DNA from: an uncultured Lachnospiraceae bacterium
GTDB taxonomy: Bacteria; Bacillota; Clostridia; Lachnospirales; Lachnospiraceae
DNA: 12,007 nucleotides
Assembly (NCBI GenBank): GCA_910588865.1
Contig: CAJUSJ010000109.1
Location: 1 to 12,007 of the forward strand
Reading direction: 5' to 3'
Shown one piece after another: positions 1 through 7,446 of this stretch. Within the stretch, counting starts at the first letter, position 1. Every line of letters begins with the position of its first letter. Position numbers and translations under genes: made by a program. The notes below the pieces were generated by a model, which saw only the letters and a program-made list of their open reading frames with translations, had not been told where the DNA came from and made no database searches.

Positions 1-137
1 ACTTTAATTATACATTATCCAAGTGTGTATTTCAATGCCTAGAAAATAGCCGGAACGTGTTTTTATGCATTAAAATATATATTTATAGGCTGGTTTTCAA
101 TGGGTACACAATTCCGAAAAGGGGGTTTAGGAAAAGT

Positions 138-1265
138 TTATTCTTCAGGCACAGCGAAGACTTCTACCTCCTGAACACCGTGGTCCAGGGCTTCCTCATG
201 GGTAGCGTAGTAAATGTCGATCTTGTTTCCCTTTACTTCAGAACCAATGTCCTCCACCGTGTAGATAATACCGTCGATCATCAGCCTGGTTCCTATGGGA
301 AATATGCTGATATCCGCGGAAATGGTGTGACTGGGCTGTGGCACGGTTTCGCTGTAGGTCAGGTTGGAGCCGGAGGGACAACAGATCTGGCAGTTACAGT
401 AGCCGGTGGTAAAAAACATGCCCAGGGAAACGTATTCGGGTTCTTTCTTCTCTTCCTCCTTGGGAGGCTCCGGAAGGGGGATGCCCGGGCCGATCTCCTT
501 AGATGGCCCCTGTCTTGTGGAAATGGAAGAAGCGCTGGTGTCGGAAGAAGTCTGAGGGCTGGAAACGGCCTGGGCCTGAGAAGCCGGGTCCTTTTCCGGA
601 GAGTCCTCCTGGGCCTGTGAAACCGGGTCCTTTGGGAGAGAAACGTTTTGTGTCCCCGGGGCCGGGTTCTGCTGCCTGGGGGCTTCCTGGATCTTCACGG
701 TTGAGACTTCCTTGTCAGCCTGGTGCGATGTGCCCGGTGCCCGTCTCTCCACAGTAGAGGAATAAACCCCTGGTCCTTCCGGTGATGGGCTGGAAGGAGC
801 ATCCGCGGATTCGGGGGCTGTCTGGTTCTCCTGTGCCCCTGTTGCCTTTGCCTGGCCTAAAGTACAGGTATGGGTTTCCTTATTATATGTAAGTTCTCCC
901 AGAAATACCCGCTCATCCTCCGCGGTGTACGCGGTAACATGAAGTTCGGTTTGCTCAAATTGATTCCAGTCCACAGAGTACAAGAATCCGTGGTATCCGT
1001 CGCCTATGGTCTCCTGAAGCTTGTCCTGATAATCATCAGCTTTTATAATGTCGGTTTTTAAGATCTGGTCGCTCCCCGCTGGATAGAAAGAAATCTCCAC
1101 GGGAATAATGTGGTTGTAGTTATCACTGTCCCATACCCATCCGTAGACAGAGGACTTGTCGGCACCTTCCAGTGTTCCCGCGGGCACAGCGGCCATGGCG
1201 GAAAAGGAGAGGGAAAGACAGCCTGCAAAGGCAGCAGATAACTTCCATAATACTGAGTTTTTCAT
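138..1265 (-). CDS. Secreted protein with C-terminal 3D (Asp-Asp-Asp, double-psi beta-barrel) domain
   Basis: The 375-residue product starts with a classic signal peptide (KNSVLWK, then a hydrophobic core ending near AMA, about residues 1-25), so it is probably exported. Residues about 27-135 form a compact domain rich in Tyr/Trp/Asp with a YGWVWD motif, a beta-rich module I know from other clostridial surface proteins but cannot name. Residues about 140-277 are a Pro/Ser/Gln/Glu low-complexity linker. Residues 278-375 match the 3D domain: the three signature aspartates are about D318 (ADIS), D339 (VEDIG) and D350 (IDIYY), preceded by a cysteine cluster CNCQICC (about 290-296). The family resembles the RlpA/MltA/YabE/YocH wall-associated barrels, so a role in peptidoglycan binding or remodelling is inferred. 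The start ATG (complement of 1263-1265) is preceded by TAAGGAGA at the ideal distance. The gene is divergent from hrcA and stands alone. No terminator is obvious after its stop. Confidence 0.85.
   Translation of the reverse strand: MKNSVLWKLSAAFAGCLSLSFSAMAAVPAGTLEGADKSSVYGWVWDSDNYNHIIPVEISFYPAGSDQILKTDIIKADDYQDKLQETIGDGYHGFLYSVDWNQFEQTELHVTAYTAEDERVFLGELTYNKETHTCTLGQAKATGAQENQTAPESADAPSSPSPEGPGVYSSTVERRAPGTSHQADKEVSTVKIQEAPRQQNPAPGTQNVSLPKDPVSQAQEDSPEKDPASQAQAVSSPQTSSDTSASSISTRQGPSKEIGPGIPLPEPPKEEEKKEPEYVSLGMFFTTGYCNCQICCPSGSNLTYSETVPQPSHTISADISIFPIGTRLMIDGIIYTVEDIGSEVKGNKIDIYYATHEEALDHGVQEVEVFAVPEE
569..633 (-). repeat. 39-nt tandem repeat in the low-complexity linker
   Basis: Two near-identical 26-base blocks, 569-594 and 608-633, lie exactly 39 bases apart and differ at only a few positions. 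In the encoded protein they give two copies of a 13-residue unit centred on KDP(V/A)SQAQ. This is an in-frame linker repeat, so copy-number change would alter linker length without a frameshift. Confidence 0.75.
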
Positions 1266-1330
1266 GATAATCTCCTTAGTCGTATCTGATATCTTTGTAG
1301 TGTAAAATAAATATTACCGTGCTGATTACA

Positions 1331-1358
1331 ATTATATTACAAAAATGTTAAAAGTCAA
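1331..1358 (-). promoter_or_regulatory. Sigma-A promoter for the 3D-domain gene
   Basis: On the minus strand, TTGACT (1358-1353) is followed after 16 bases by a perfect TATAAT (1336-1331). Predicted transcription start is near 1324, giving a leader of about 58 nt before the ATG at 1265. The surrounding sequence is AT-rich, as expected for a promoter. Confidence 0.8.
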
Positions 1359-1463
1359 GAAAATCATGGCAAAGTGGGGGAAAAATGACAAAATCGTAAG
1401 AATTTTAACCTAAAAATGGGGAATAAAGAGGAAAAATGAGGTTGATAGTGGTACTTTTTGATT

Positions 1464-1508
1464 CCGTAACCTTTAAATTCCATTAAACCGGAAAGGCCGC
1501 CGTTACGG
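1464..1508. repeat. Inverted repeat upstream of the hrcA promoter
   Basis: CCGTAAC (1464-1470) and GTTACGG (1502-1508) are perfect 7-base inverted arms. The stem can be continued by CTTT (1471-1474) with AAAG (1492-1495), leaving a small GC bulge on the 3' side. It lies in the divergent intergenic region, about 50 bases upstream of the hrcA -35 box and outside the predicted hrcA transcript, so a DNA-level role or no role at all is possible. No T-run follows on the plus strand. Confidence 0.4.
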
Positions 1509-1558
1509 GGAAGGTCTGGCGGGTACGGGAGATCTTTTCAGGAAAGTGAAAAAAGGTA

Positions 1559-1587
1559 TTGACAAAAACTATCCAAAGGTCTATATT
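1559..1587 (+). promoter_or_regulatory. Sigma-A promoter of the hrcA-grpE-dnaK-dnaJ operon
   Basis: A consensus TTGACA (1559-1564) and TATATT (1582-1587) are separated by exactly 17 bases. Transcription should start around 1594, just before the CIRCE element, so bound HrcA would block initiation. This is the standard arrangement for class I heat-shock operons of Firmicutes. Confidence 0.9.
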
Positions 1588-1600
1588 AAGAGCATAGAAA

Positions 1601-1627
1601 TTAGCACTCAACACAAATGAGTGCTAA
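1601..1627 (+). promoter_or_regulatory. CIRCE operator (HrcA binding site)
   Basis: The inverted repeat TTAGCACTC, a 9-base spacer, and GAGTGCTAA is a perfect match to the CIRCE consensus. It sits in the 5' leader between the predicted transcription start and the hrcA ATG. In the family, HrcA binds here and represses the operon, and GroE assists HrcA activity. Heat titrates GroE and relieves repression. No second CIRCE is present in the window. Confidence 0.98.
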
Positions 1628-1660
1628 CAAGCCCAGATAAATGCAGAGAGGACAGGGAAT

Positions 1661-2698
1661 ATGGAACTGGATGAGCGCAAGATTACGATCTTAAAAGCAA
1701 TCATAAAGAACTATATGGAGACCGGAGAGCCGGTAGGGTCCAGAACCATTTCCAAATATGTGAATTCCAAGTGGAGTTCCGCCACCATACGCAATGAGAT
1801 GTCTGATCTGGAGGAGATGGGCTATATCATCCAGCCTCATACCTCGGCGGGAAGAATCCCTTCTGACAAGGGATACCGTTTTTATGTGGATCAGATCCTG
1901 CAGGAGAAGGACAATGAGGTGATGGAGATCAAGGAGCTGATGGTTCAGCGCATGGGCCGCCTGGAGCTGGTGCTTAAGGCCCTTGCCAAGAACTTAGCCA
2001 GCAACACCAACTACGCGGCCATGATCAGCGGTCCCCAGTACCACCGGAATAAACTGAAGTTTATCCAGCTGTCCAAAGTGGATGCCAACAAGCTTCTCAT
2101 TGTGACCGTGGTGGAGGGCAACATTATCAAGAACACCATGGTGACCATTGATGGGGAGATCAGCGACGAAGAACTGCTCAACTTGAATATCCTTCTGAAC
2201 ACCAATTTAAACGGCCTCACCATTGAGGAGATCAACTTGGGGGTCATCAGTAGGCTGAAGGAGGAAGCGGGAGTTCACAGGCAGGTGGTGGACCTGGTGC
2301 TGAACGAGGTCGCCGCGGTGATCAAGGCCGATGGAGATGATTTTCAGATCTACACCAGCGGGGCTACCAATATTTTCAAGTATCCGGAACTGAGCGACAG
2401 CCAAAAGGCCAGCGAGCTGTTAAGCACCTTGGAACACACAGAGACTCTTCAGGAGCTGGTGAGCGAGGCAGGAGGAAACCAGAGCGAGACCGGGATCCAG
2501 GTTTACATTGGCGACGAGTCTCCGGTTCAGGCCATGAAGGATTGCGGCGTGGTGACAGCCACCTACGATCTGGGGGAGGGACTCAAAGGCACCATTGGAA
2601 TCATCGGCCCCAAGCGGATGGATTATGAGAAGGTGCTGCGGACATTGAGAAATCTGATGACACAGCTGGACGCGACTTTCAAAAAAGAAGAAAGGTAG
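1661..2698 (+). CDS. hrcA: Heat-inducible transcription repressor HrcA
   Basis: The 345-residue product has the usual length for HrcA. The N-terminal winged helix-turn-helix (about residues 1-75) carries the family hallmarks VGSRTISKY, SSATIRNEM, LEEMGYI and the wing sequence PHTSAGRIPSDKGYRFYVD. The remainder is the dimerisation and GAF-like HrcA domain, ending in the expected long helix (RTLRNLMTQLDATF). The ATG lies 10 bases after a GAGAGGA ribosome binding site and 33 bases after CIRCE, so the gene is autoregulated. It is the first gene of the operon and ends 8 bases before grpE. The protein represses its own operon and any other CIRCE-controlled genes such as groESL, which is not in this window. 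Confidence 0.97.
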   Translation: MELDERKITILKAIIKNYMETGEPVGSRTISKYVNSKWSSATIRNEMSDLEEMGYIIQPHTSAGRIPSDKGYRFYVDQILQEKDNEVMEIKELMVQRMGRLELVLKALAKNLASNTNYAAMISGPQYHRNKLKFIQLSKVDANKLLIVTVVEGNIIKNTMVTIDGEISDEELLNLNILLNTNLNGLTIEEINLGVISRLKEEAGVHRQVVDLVLNEVAAVIKADGDDFQIYTSGATNIFKYPELSDSQKASELLSTLEHTETLQELVSEAGGNQSETGIQVYIGDESPVQAMKDCGVVTATYDLGEGLKGTIGIIGPKRMDYEKVLRTLRNLMTQLDATFKKEER

Positions 2699-2706
2699 AG
2701 ATAGCA

Positions 2707-3381
2707 GTGAACGAAGAGAATAGAAAAGAAGACGGTCTGGAGCGGGAAGAGGCCATGGCGGAGGAGTTCTCTGACACGGAGCTTTCAGACAGCCCGGAGG
2801 CGGAACAGGAACAGAAGGACCAGGCGGATTCCCAGGACCACGCGGAGGACGGGGACGCCGGGGAAGAGGAACAGGAAGGAACCAAGGATCCCTCCAAAGA
2901 GCCTGCTAAAAAAGGATTTTTCGGAAAGAAGAAGGAGAAGAAGGATCCAAAGGACACTCAGATCGAGGAGCTGACAGACCGGGTGCGCCGGACCATGGCG
3001 GAATTTGACAACTTCAGGAAGAGATCTGAGAAGGAAAAGTCAGCCATGTTTGAGATCGGAGCCAAGGACATCATTGAGAGGATCCTGCCGGTGATCGACA
3101 ATTTTGAGAGAGGCTTAAGCGCTATGCCTGAGGATGTGAAGGGAAGTTCCTTTGCCGAGGGCATGGAGATGATATATAAGCAGCTTCTGAAGAACCTGGA
3201 GGAAGCGGGAGTGAAGCCTATTGAGGCTGTGGGTCAGCCCTTTGACCCGAATTTCCACAACGCGGTGATGCATGTTGAGGATGAGAGCCTGGGGGAGAAT
3301 GTGGTGGCCCTGGAGCTTCAAAAGGGATATATGTACCGTGACAGTGTGGTGAGACACAGCATGGTGCAGGTGGCAAACTAG
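2707..3381 (+). CDS. grpE: Nucleotide exchange factor GrpE
   Basis: GrpE speeds ADP release from DnaK in the chaperone cycle. The 224-residue product has a long, very acidic, disordered N-terminus (residues 1-66), then a lysine-rich KKGFFGKKKEKK patch (68-79). The long dimerisation helix covers about 84-130 (AEFDNFRKRSEKEK). The C-terminal beta domain carries the GrpE signature GQPFDPNFHNAV (176-187), ending ELQKGYMYRDSVVRHSMVQV. The chosen start is GTG at 2707, 8 bases after the hrcA stop, with AAAGG at the end of hrcA as a modest ribosome binding site. An internal ATG at 2755 would remove 16 residues and cannot be excluded. The short gap to hrcA suggests translational coupling. The acidic tail and basic patch are lineage-specific extensions beyond the conserved core. 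Confidence 0.96.
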   Translation: MNEENRKEDGLEREEAMAEEFSDTELSDSPEAEQEQKDQADSQDHAEDGDAGEEEQEGTKDPSKEPAKKGFFGKKKEKKDPKDTQIEELTDRVRRTMAEFDNFRKRSEKEKSAMFEIGAKDIIERILPVIDNFERGLSAMPEDVKGSSFAEGMEMIYKQLLKNLEEAGVKPIEAVGQPFDPNFHNAVMHVEDESLGENVVALELQKGYMYRDSVVRHSMVQVAN

Positions 3382-3418
3382 ACAACACATATTGAAGTTT
3401 ATATAGGAGGAAAAAAAT

Positions 3419-5278
3419 ATGAGTAAGATTATTGGTATTGACTTAGGTACAACCAATAGCTGTGTGGCTGTGATGGAAGGCGGCAAGCCAACGGTTATCG
3501 CCAACGCGGAAGGCGTCAGGACCACACCGTCTGTTGTGGCGTTTACGAAGACAGGAGAGAGGCTGGTGGGCGAGCCCGCCAAGCGTCAGGCAGTGACCAA
3601 CGCGGATAAGACCATCTCTTCTATTAAGAGATATATGGGAACCGATCACAAGGTAGATATTGACAGCAAGAAGTACACACCCCAGGAGATCTCCGCCATG
3701 ATCCTGCAGAAGCTGAAGGCGGATGCGGAGAGCTATCTGGGAGAGACCGTGACAGAGGCCGTGATCACGGTTCCGGCGTATTTCAACGACGCTCAGCGCC
3801 AGGCAACCAAGGATGCGGGCAAGATCGCGGGCCTTGATGTAAAGAGGATCATCAACGAGCCCACAGCCGCGGCTCTGGCTTACGGCCTGGATAATGAGAA
3901 AGAGCAGAAGATCATGGTGTACGATCTGGGCGGCGGCACCTTCGACGTGTCCATCATTGAGATCGGCGACGGAGTCATTGAGGTTTTGTCCACCAACGGC
4001 GATACCAGACTGGGCGGAGATGATTTTGACAACCGGATCACCCAGTGGCTCATCGACGAATTTAAGAAAGCGGAAGGCGTGGATCTGTCCGGAGACAAGA
4101 TGGCTCTCCAGAGACTGAAGGAGTCCGCGGAGAAAGCCAAGAAGGAGCTTTCCACCGCCACCACCACCAACATCAACCTTCCTTTCATAACCGCTACCAG
4201 CGAGGGACCAAAGCATCTGGACATGAACCTGACCAGGGCAAAATTCGACGAGCTGACCCACGACCTGATCGAGAGGACAGCCATTCCCGTACAGAACGCT
4301 TTAAAAGACGCGGGCATCACGGCCTCCGAGCTTGGCAAGGTGCTTTTGGTAGGCGGTTCCACCCGTATGATCGCGGCGCAGGAGAAGGTAAAACAGCTTA
4401 CAGGCCATGAGCCTTCCAAGAGCCTGAATCCCGACGAGTGCGTTGCCATCGGCGCGGGTATCCAGGGCGGCAAGCTGGCAGGCGACGCGGGCGCGGGAGA
4501 TATTCTTCTTCTGGATGTGACCCCGCTGTCTCTGTCCATTGAGACCATGGGAGGAGTGGCCACAAGGCTGATTGAGAGAAATACCACTATCCCCACCAAG
4601 AAGAGCCAGATCTTCTCCACGGCGGCTGACAACCAGACCGCGGTAGATATCCATGTGGTGCAGGGCGAGAGACAGTTTGCCAGAGACAACAAGACCCTTG
4701 GCCAATTCCGTCTGGATGGAATTCCGCCGGCAAGAAGAGGCGTTCCTCAGATCGAGGTTACATTCGATATTGACGCCAACGGTATCGTCAATGTATCTGC
4801 CAAGGACTTAGGAACAGGCAAAGAGCAGCACATCACCATCACCTCTGGTTCCAATATGTCTGACTCTGATATTGAGAAGGCGGTTAAGGAAGCGGCTGAG
4901 TACGAGGCTCAGGACAGGAAGCGCAAGGAAGCCATTGACGCCAGAAATGACGCGGACTCTATGGTATTCCAGACCGAGAAGGCATTGGAGGAGGTAGGCG
5001 ACAAGATCAGCGCCACCGACAAGTCTGCTGTGGAAGCGGACCTCAATGCCCTGAAGGAAGCCATCAACCGGGCTCCTGTGGAGGAGATGACCGACGCACA
5101 GGTGGATGATATCAAGTCCGGCAAGGAGAAGCTGATGGCCAGCGCCCAGGCACTGTTCGCCAAGGTTTATGAGCAGGCCCAGGCAGCAGGCGGCCCGGGT
5201 CCTGATATGGGAGCGGGACAGAGCGCTGAGAGACAGGCTGACGACGATGTCATTGACGGAGATTTCAGAGAAGTATAA
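3419..5278 (+). CDS. dnaK: Molecular chaperone DnaK (Hsp70)
   Basis: This is an ATP-dependent cytosolic Hsp70 that binds exposed hydrophobic segments of client proteins. At 619 residues it is full length. The ATPase domain shows the phosphate-1 motif GIDLGTTNSC (6-15), the connecting motif INEPTAAALAYG (145-156), phosphate-2 VYDLGGGTFDVS (167-178) and the adenosine motif VLLVGGSTRM (308-317). The linker DILLLDVTPLSL follows (361-372), then the beta-sandwich substrate domain, the helical lid and a terminal DVIDGDFREV. The region after residue 75 lacks the roughly 23-residue insertion of Gram-negative DnaK, which fits a Firmicute. AGGAGG (3405-3410) sits 8 bases before the ATG, the strongest ribosome binding site in the operon, consistent with high DnaK levels. 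It is 37 bases downstream of grpE, with no separate promoter seen. Confidence 0.99.
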   Translation: MSKIIGIDLGTTNSCVAVMEGGKPTVIANAEGVRTTPSVVAFTKTGERLVGEPAKRQAVTNADKTISSIKRYMGTDHKVDIDSKKYTPQEISAMILQKLKADAESYLGETVTEAVITVPAYFNDAQRQATKDAGKIAGLDVKRIINEPTAAALAYGLDNEKEQKIMVYDLGGGTFDVSIIEIGDGVIEVLSTNGDTRLGGDDFDNRITQWLIDEFKKAEGVDLSGDKMALQRLKESAEKAKKELSTATTTNINLPFITATSEGPKHLDMNLTRAKFDELTHDLIERTAIPVQNALKDAGITASELGKVLLVGGSTRMIAAQEKVKQLTGHEPSKSLNPDECVAIGAGIQGGKLAGDAGAGDILLLDVTPLSLSIETMGGVATRLIERNTTIPTKKSQIFSTAADNQTAVDIHVVQGERQFARDNKTLGQFRLDGIPPARRGVPQIEVTFDIDANGIVNVSAKDLGTGKEQHITITSGSNMSDSDIEKAVKEAAEYEAQDRKRKEAIDARNDADSMVFQTEKALEEVGDKISATDKSAVEADLNALKEAINRAPVEEMTDAQVDDIKSGKEKLMASAQALFAKVYEQAQAAGGPGPDMGAGQSAERQADDDVIDGDFREV

Positions 5279-5302
5279 GGTAAAGGAAAAAGATAAGCAT
5301 AC

Positions 5303-5336
5303 CAGAAAAGTGTTGTAGCAGTACAGCACTTTTCTG
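5303..5336 (+). other. 15-bp stem-loop between dnaK and dnaJ (processing or attenuation element)
   Basis: In the 89-base gap, the arms CAGAAAAGTGTTGTA (5303-5317) and TACAGCACTTTTCTG (5322-5336) form a 15-bp stem with one G-U pair and a GCAG tetraloop. No U-run follows, so it is not a normal intrinsic terminator. It starts 24 bases after the dnaK stop and ends 31 bases before the dnaJ ATG. It probably protects the 3' end of the dnaK message, marks a processing site, or lowers dnaJ expression relative to dnaK. The structure is seen directly; the role is inferred. Confidence 0.8.
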
Positions 5337-5367
5337 CGGTGTATGGAAAGCGGAAAGGCAGGCCAAT

Positions 5368-6555
5368 ATGGCAGAGAGCAAGAGAGATTACTATGAAGTC
5401 CTGGGTGTCCCCAAGAACGCGGATGACGGGGCCATCAAGAAAGCCTACAGGGTCCTGGCAAAAAAATATCATCCCGATGCCAACCCAGGGGACGCGGAGG
5501 CTGAAAAGAAGTTCAAGGAGGCTTCGGAGGCTTACAGCGTTTTGAGCGACAGCGAGAAGAGAAGGCAGTATGACCAGTTTGGCCATGCGGCTTTTGAGGG
5601 CGGCGCTGGCGGAGGCGGCTTCGGAGGCTTTGGAGGTTTCGGCGGTTTCGACGGAGCGGATATGGGCGATATCTTCGGAGATATCTTCGGCGACCTGTTC
5701 GGGACCCGTTCCAGAGGCGGTTCCAGGTACAATGGTCCCATGCGGGGGGCCAATGTGAGAACCAGTGTCAGGATCACCTTTGAGGAGGCGATCTTTGGAT
5801 GTGAGAAAGAGATTGAGATCAATTATAAAGAAGAGTGCGGAACATGTCACGGTACTGGGGCAAAGGCGGGAACCTCCCCGGAGACCTGTCCAAGGTGCAA
5901 GGGAAAGGGAAAGATCGTGGATGTTCAGCAGTCCCCCTTTGGCATAGGGATGGTACAGAATGTTCAGACCTGTCCGGAGTGCGGCGGAACGGGGAAAGTG
6001 ATTCGGGAGAAATGTCCGGATTGCCGCGGAACCGGGTACATCACAAAGAGAAAGAGACTGAAGATCACCATCCCAGCAGGAATTGACGATGGGCAGAGCA
6101 TCCGCATGGCAGGCTCAGGGGAGCCGGGGGCCAACGGCGGAGAGAGAGGAGATCTTCTGGTGGAGGCTGTGGTTTCCAAACATCCCGTATTTGTGCGGAA
6201 AGATACCAGCATCTACTCTACGGTGCCCATCTCATTTGCCACGGCGGCATTAGGCGGTCCCATCCGGATCAAGACCGTGGATGGGGAAGTGGAGTATGAG
6301 GTTAAGGCGGGAACCCAGACAGATACCAGGGTGCGCCTAAAGGGCAAAGGTGTTCCATCCTTGAGGAACAGGGCCATGAGGGGAGACCATTATGTAACCC
6401 TGGTGATTCAGGTTCCGGAGAGGATGAGTGAGGAGCAGAAGGAAGCCCTGCGGCGTTTTGATGATCTGATGAACGGAAGGACGCCAACTAAGGAGGAGAG
6501 CGGCGGCCATAAAAAGAAAGGTTTCTTTAATAAAAAGGATTCCAATAACAATTGA
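5368..6555 (+). CDS. dnaJ: Co-chaperone DnaJ (Hsp40, type I)
   Basis: DnaJ delivers unfolded clients to DnaK and stimulates its ATPase. The 395-residue product has every type I element. The J domain (about 5-70) has HPD at 35-37. A Gly/Phe linker (78-112) contains repeated GGFGGF and the DIFGDIFGDLF motif. The zinc domain has four CxxCxGxG motifs (CGTCHGTG 157-164, CPRCKGKG 174-181, CPECGGTG 202-209, CPDCRGTG 216-223), followed by the C-terminal client-binding and dimerisation domains. The extreme C-terminus is a lysine-rich tail with KKKGFFNKK (382-390), which resembles the patch in GrpE. The ATG is preceded by GGAAAGGCAGG, a fair ribosome binding site and weaker than that of dnaK. It is the last gene of the operon and a terminator follows at once. 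Confidence 0.98.
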   Translation: MAESKRDYYEVLGVPKNADDGAIKKAYRVLAKKYHPDANPGDAEAEKKFKEASEAYSVLSDSEKRRQYDQFGHAAFEGGAGGGGFGGFGGFGGFDGADMGDIFGDIFGDLFGTRSRGGSRYNGPMRGANVRTSVRITFEEAIFGCEKEIEINYKEECGTCHGTGAKAGTSPETCPRCKGKGKIVDVQQSPFGIGMVQNVQTCPECGGTGKVIREKCPDCRGTGYITKRKRLKITIPAGIDDGQSIRMAGSGEPGANGGERGDLLVEAVVSKHPVFVRKDTSIYSTVPISFATAALGGPIRIKTVDGEVEYEVKAGTQTDTRVRLKGKGVPSLRNRAMRGDHYVTLVIQVPERMSEEQKEALRRFDDLMNGRTPTKEESGGHKKKGFFNKKDSNNN

Positions 6556-6558
6556 CAG

Positions 6559-6598
6559 AGAGAGGCAGTCAGGAGCGGGCTGTCTCTTTTTGTTGTTT
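6559..6598 (+). terminator. Intrinsic terminator of the dnaK operon
   Basis: AGAGA (6559-6563) pairs with TCTCT (6583-6587), and after a two-base GG bulge CAGTC (6566-6570) pairs with GGCTG (6578-6582) around a 7-base loop. A U-rich tract follows directly (6588-6598, TTTTGTTGTTT). It begins only 3 bases after the dnaJ stop. The bulge and one wobble make it weaker than the terminator at 9575. Confidence 0.7.
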
Positions 6599-6624
6599 CA
6601 TAAACAGCTAAAATGTGATAAAAT
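6593..6624 (+). promoter_or_regulatory. Possible promoter for proC
   Basis: A poor -35 candidate TTGTTT (6593-6598) is followed after 18 bases by GATAAA (6617-6622) with an extended TG at 6614-6615. The position, between the dnaJ terminator and the proC ribosome binding site, is right for a promoter, but the match is weak. Read-through from the heat-shock operon remains possible. Confidence 0.35.
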
Positions 6625-6648
6625 CTAGTTGTTAAGGAGGAGACCGCG

Positions 6649-7446
6649 ATGAAAGACTGGATCATTGGATTTATAGGATTTGGCAACATGGCACAGGCCA
6701 TGGCCGAGGGGATGTTGTTAAAAGGGGCAGTGAAGGCGGACAAGATCCGCGCCTGTGCCCGGGACTGGGATAAAATGTGTAAAAACGCCGAGAAATACGG
6801 GATCAGGGCCTTAGAGAACCCACTGGAGACGGCGAGGCAGTCGGATGTGGTCGTCGTGGCGGTGAAGCCCTATCTGGTGGAGCAGGTGCTCACCCCTATC
6901 AGGGAAGTTCTGAGGGACAAGATTGTGATCTCCGTGGCAGTGAATTATCCATTTAAAAAATATGAAGAGTTTCTCCTGCCAGGCACTCATCATTTAAGCA
7001 CCCTGCCCAACACTCCTGTGGCGGTTGGCGAGGGGATCATCCTGTGTGAGCGGGAGCATTCGCTGACAGAGGAGGAATTAGCCGGAATAAAAGAACTGTT
7101 TTCCGCCATAGCCCTTGTGGAGATGGTTGATACAAAGCAGCTTGGGGTGGGGGGAACCATAAGTGGATGCGGCCCTGCTTTTGCTTCCATGTTTATAGAA
7201 GCTTTGAGCGACGGCGGGGTGCTTCATGGCCTTCCAAGGGAGCTGTCCTACAAGCTGGCCAGTCAGATGGTGGTGGGGACAGGTAAGCTGCAGCTTGCCA
7301 CAGGCCGGCATCCGGGAGTCATGAAGGACGGTGTGTGCTCGCCGGGAGGCACGACCATAAAGGGAGTGGCGGCTCTGGAGAGAAAGGGCTTCCGGTCCGC
7401 GGTTATTGACGCCATTGACGCCATCGAAGGAAGGCAGACATTATGA
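6649..7446 (+). CDS. proC: Pyrroline-5-carboxylate reductase
   Basis: ProC catalyses the last step of proline synthesis, reducing 1-pyrroline-5-carboxylate to L-proline with NAD(P)H in the cytosol. The 265-residue product has the standard length. It shows the N-terminal Rossmann motif GFIGFGNMAQAM (7-18), the AVKP motif (71-74), NTPVAVGEG (121-129), and the C-terminal P5CR signature region with SGCGPAF (172-178) and DGVCSPGGTTIKGV (227-240). The ATG follows a perfect AAGGAGG (6634-6640) with 8-base spacing. The gene starts 93 bases after dnaJ, separated by the terminator, and its stop overlaps the next start as ATGA. The proBA genes are not in the window. Confidence 0.96.
   Translation: MKDWIIGFIGFGNMAQAMAEGMLLKGAVKADKIRACARDWDKMCKNAEKYGIRALENPLETARQSDVVVVAVKPYLVEQVLTPIREVLRDKIVISVAVNYPFKKYEEFLLPGTHHLSTLPNTPVAVGEGIILCEREHSLTEEELAGIKELFSAIALVEMVDTKQLGVGGTISGCGPAFASMFIEALSDGGVLHGLPRELSYKLASQMVVGTGKLQLATGRHPGVMKDGVCSPGGTTIKGVAALERKGFRSAVIDAIDAIEGRQTL

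Noticed and set aside
1..137. Possible terminator or gene end at the left edge
   Set aside because: No stem followed by a T-run is found on either strand, and no frame continues with recognisable sequence.
57..757. Plus-strand open frames opposite the 3D-domain gene
   Set aside because: They mirror the signal-bearing minus-strand gene and its Pro/Ser-rich linker, giving Gly/Pro/Arg-rich nonsense products.
1374..1440. TGGGG-rich direct repeats (GGAAAAATGA at 1379 and 1430) resembling MraZ-type boxes
   Set aside because: Spacing is 51 bases rather than the short regular spacing of MraZ boxes, and no mraZ or cell-division gene is present.
3443..4692. Long open frames (about 270 codons) on the strand opposite dnaK
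   Set aside because: Antisense open frames are common across highly expressed, codon-biased dnaK genes. These have no ribosome binding site or recognisable domain and lie wholly inside dnaK.
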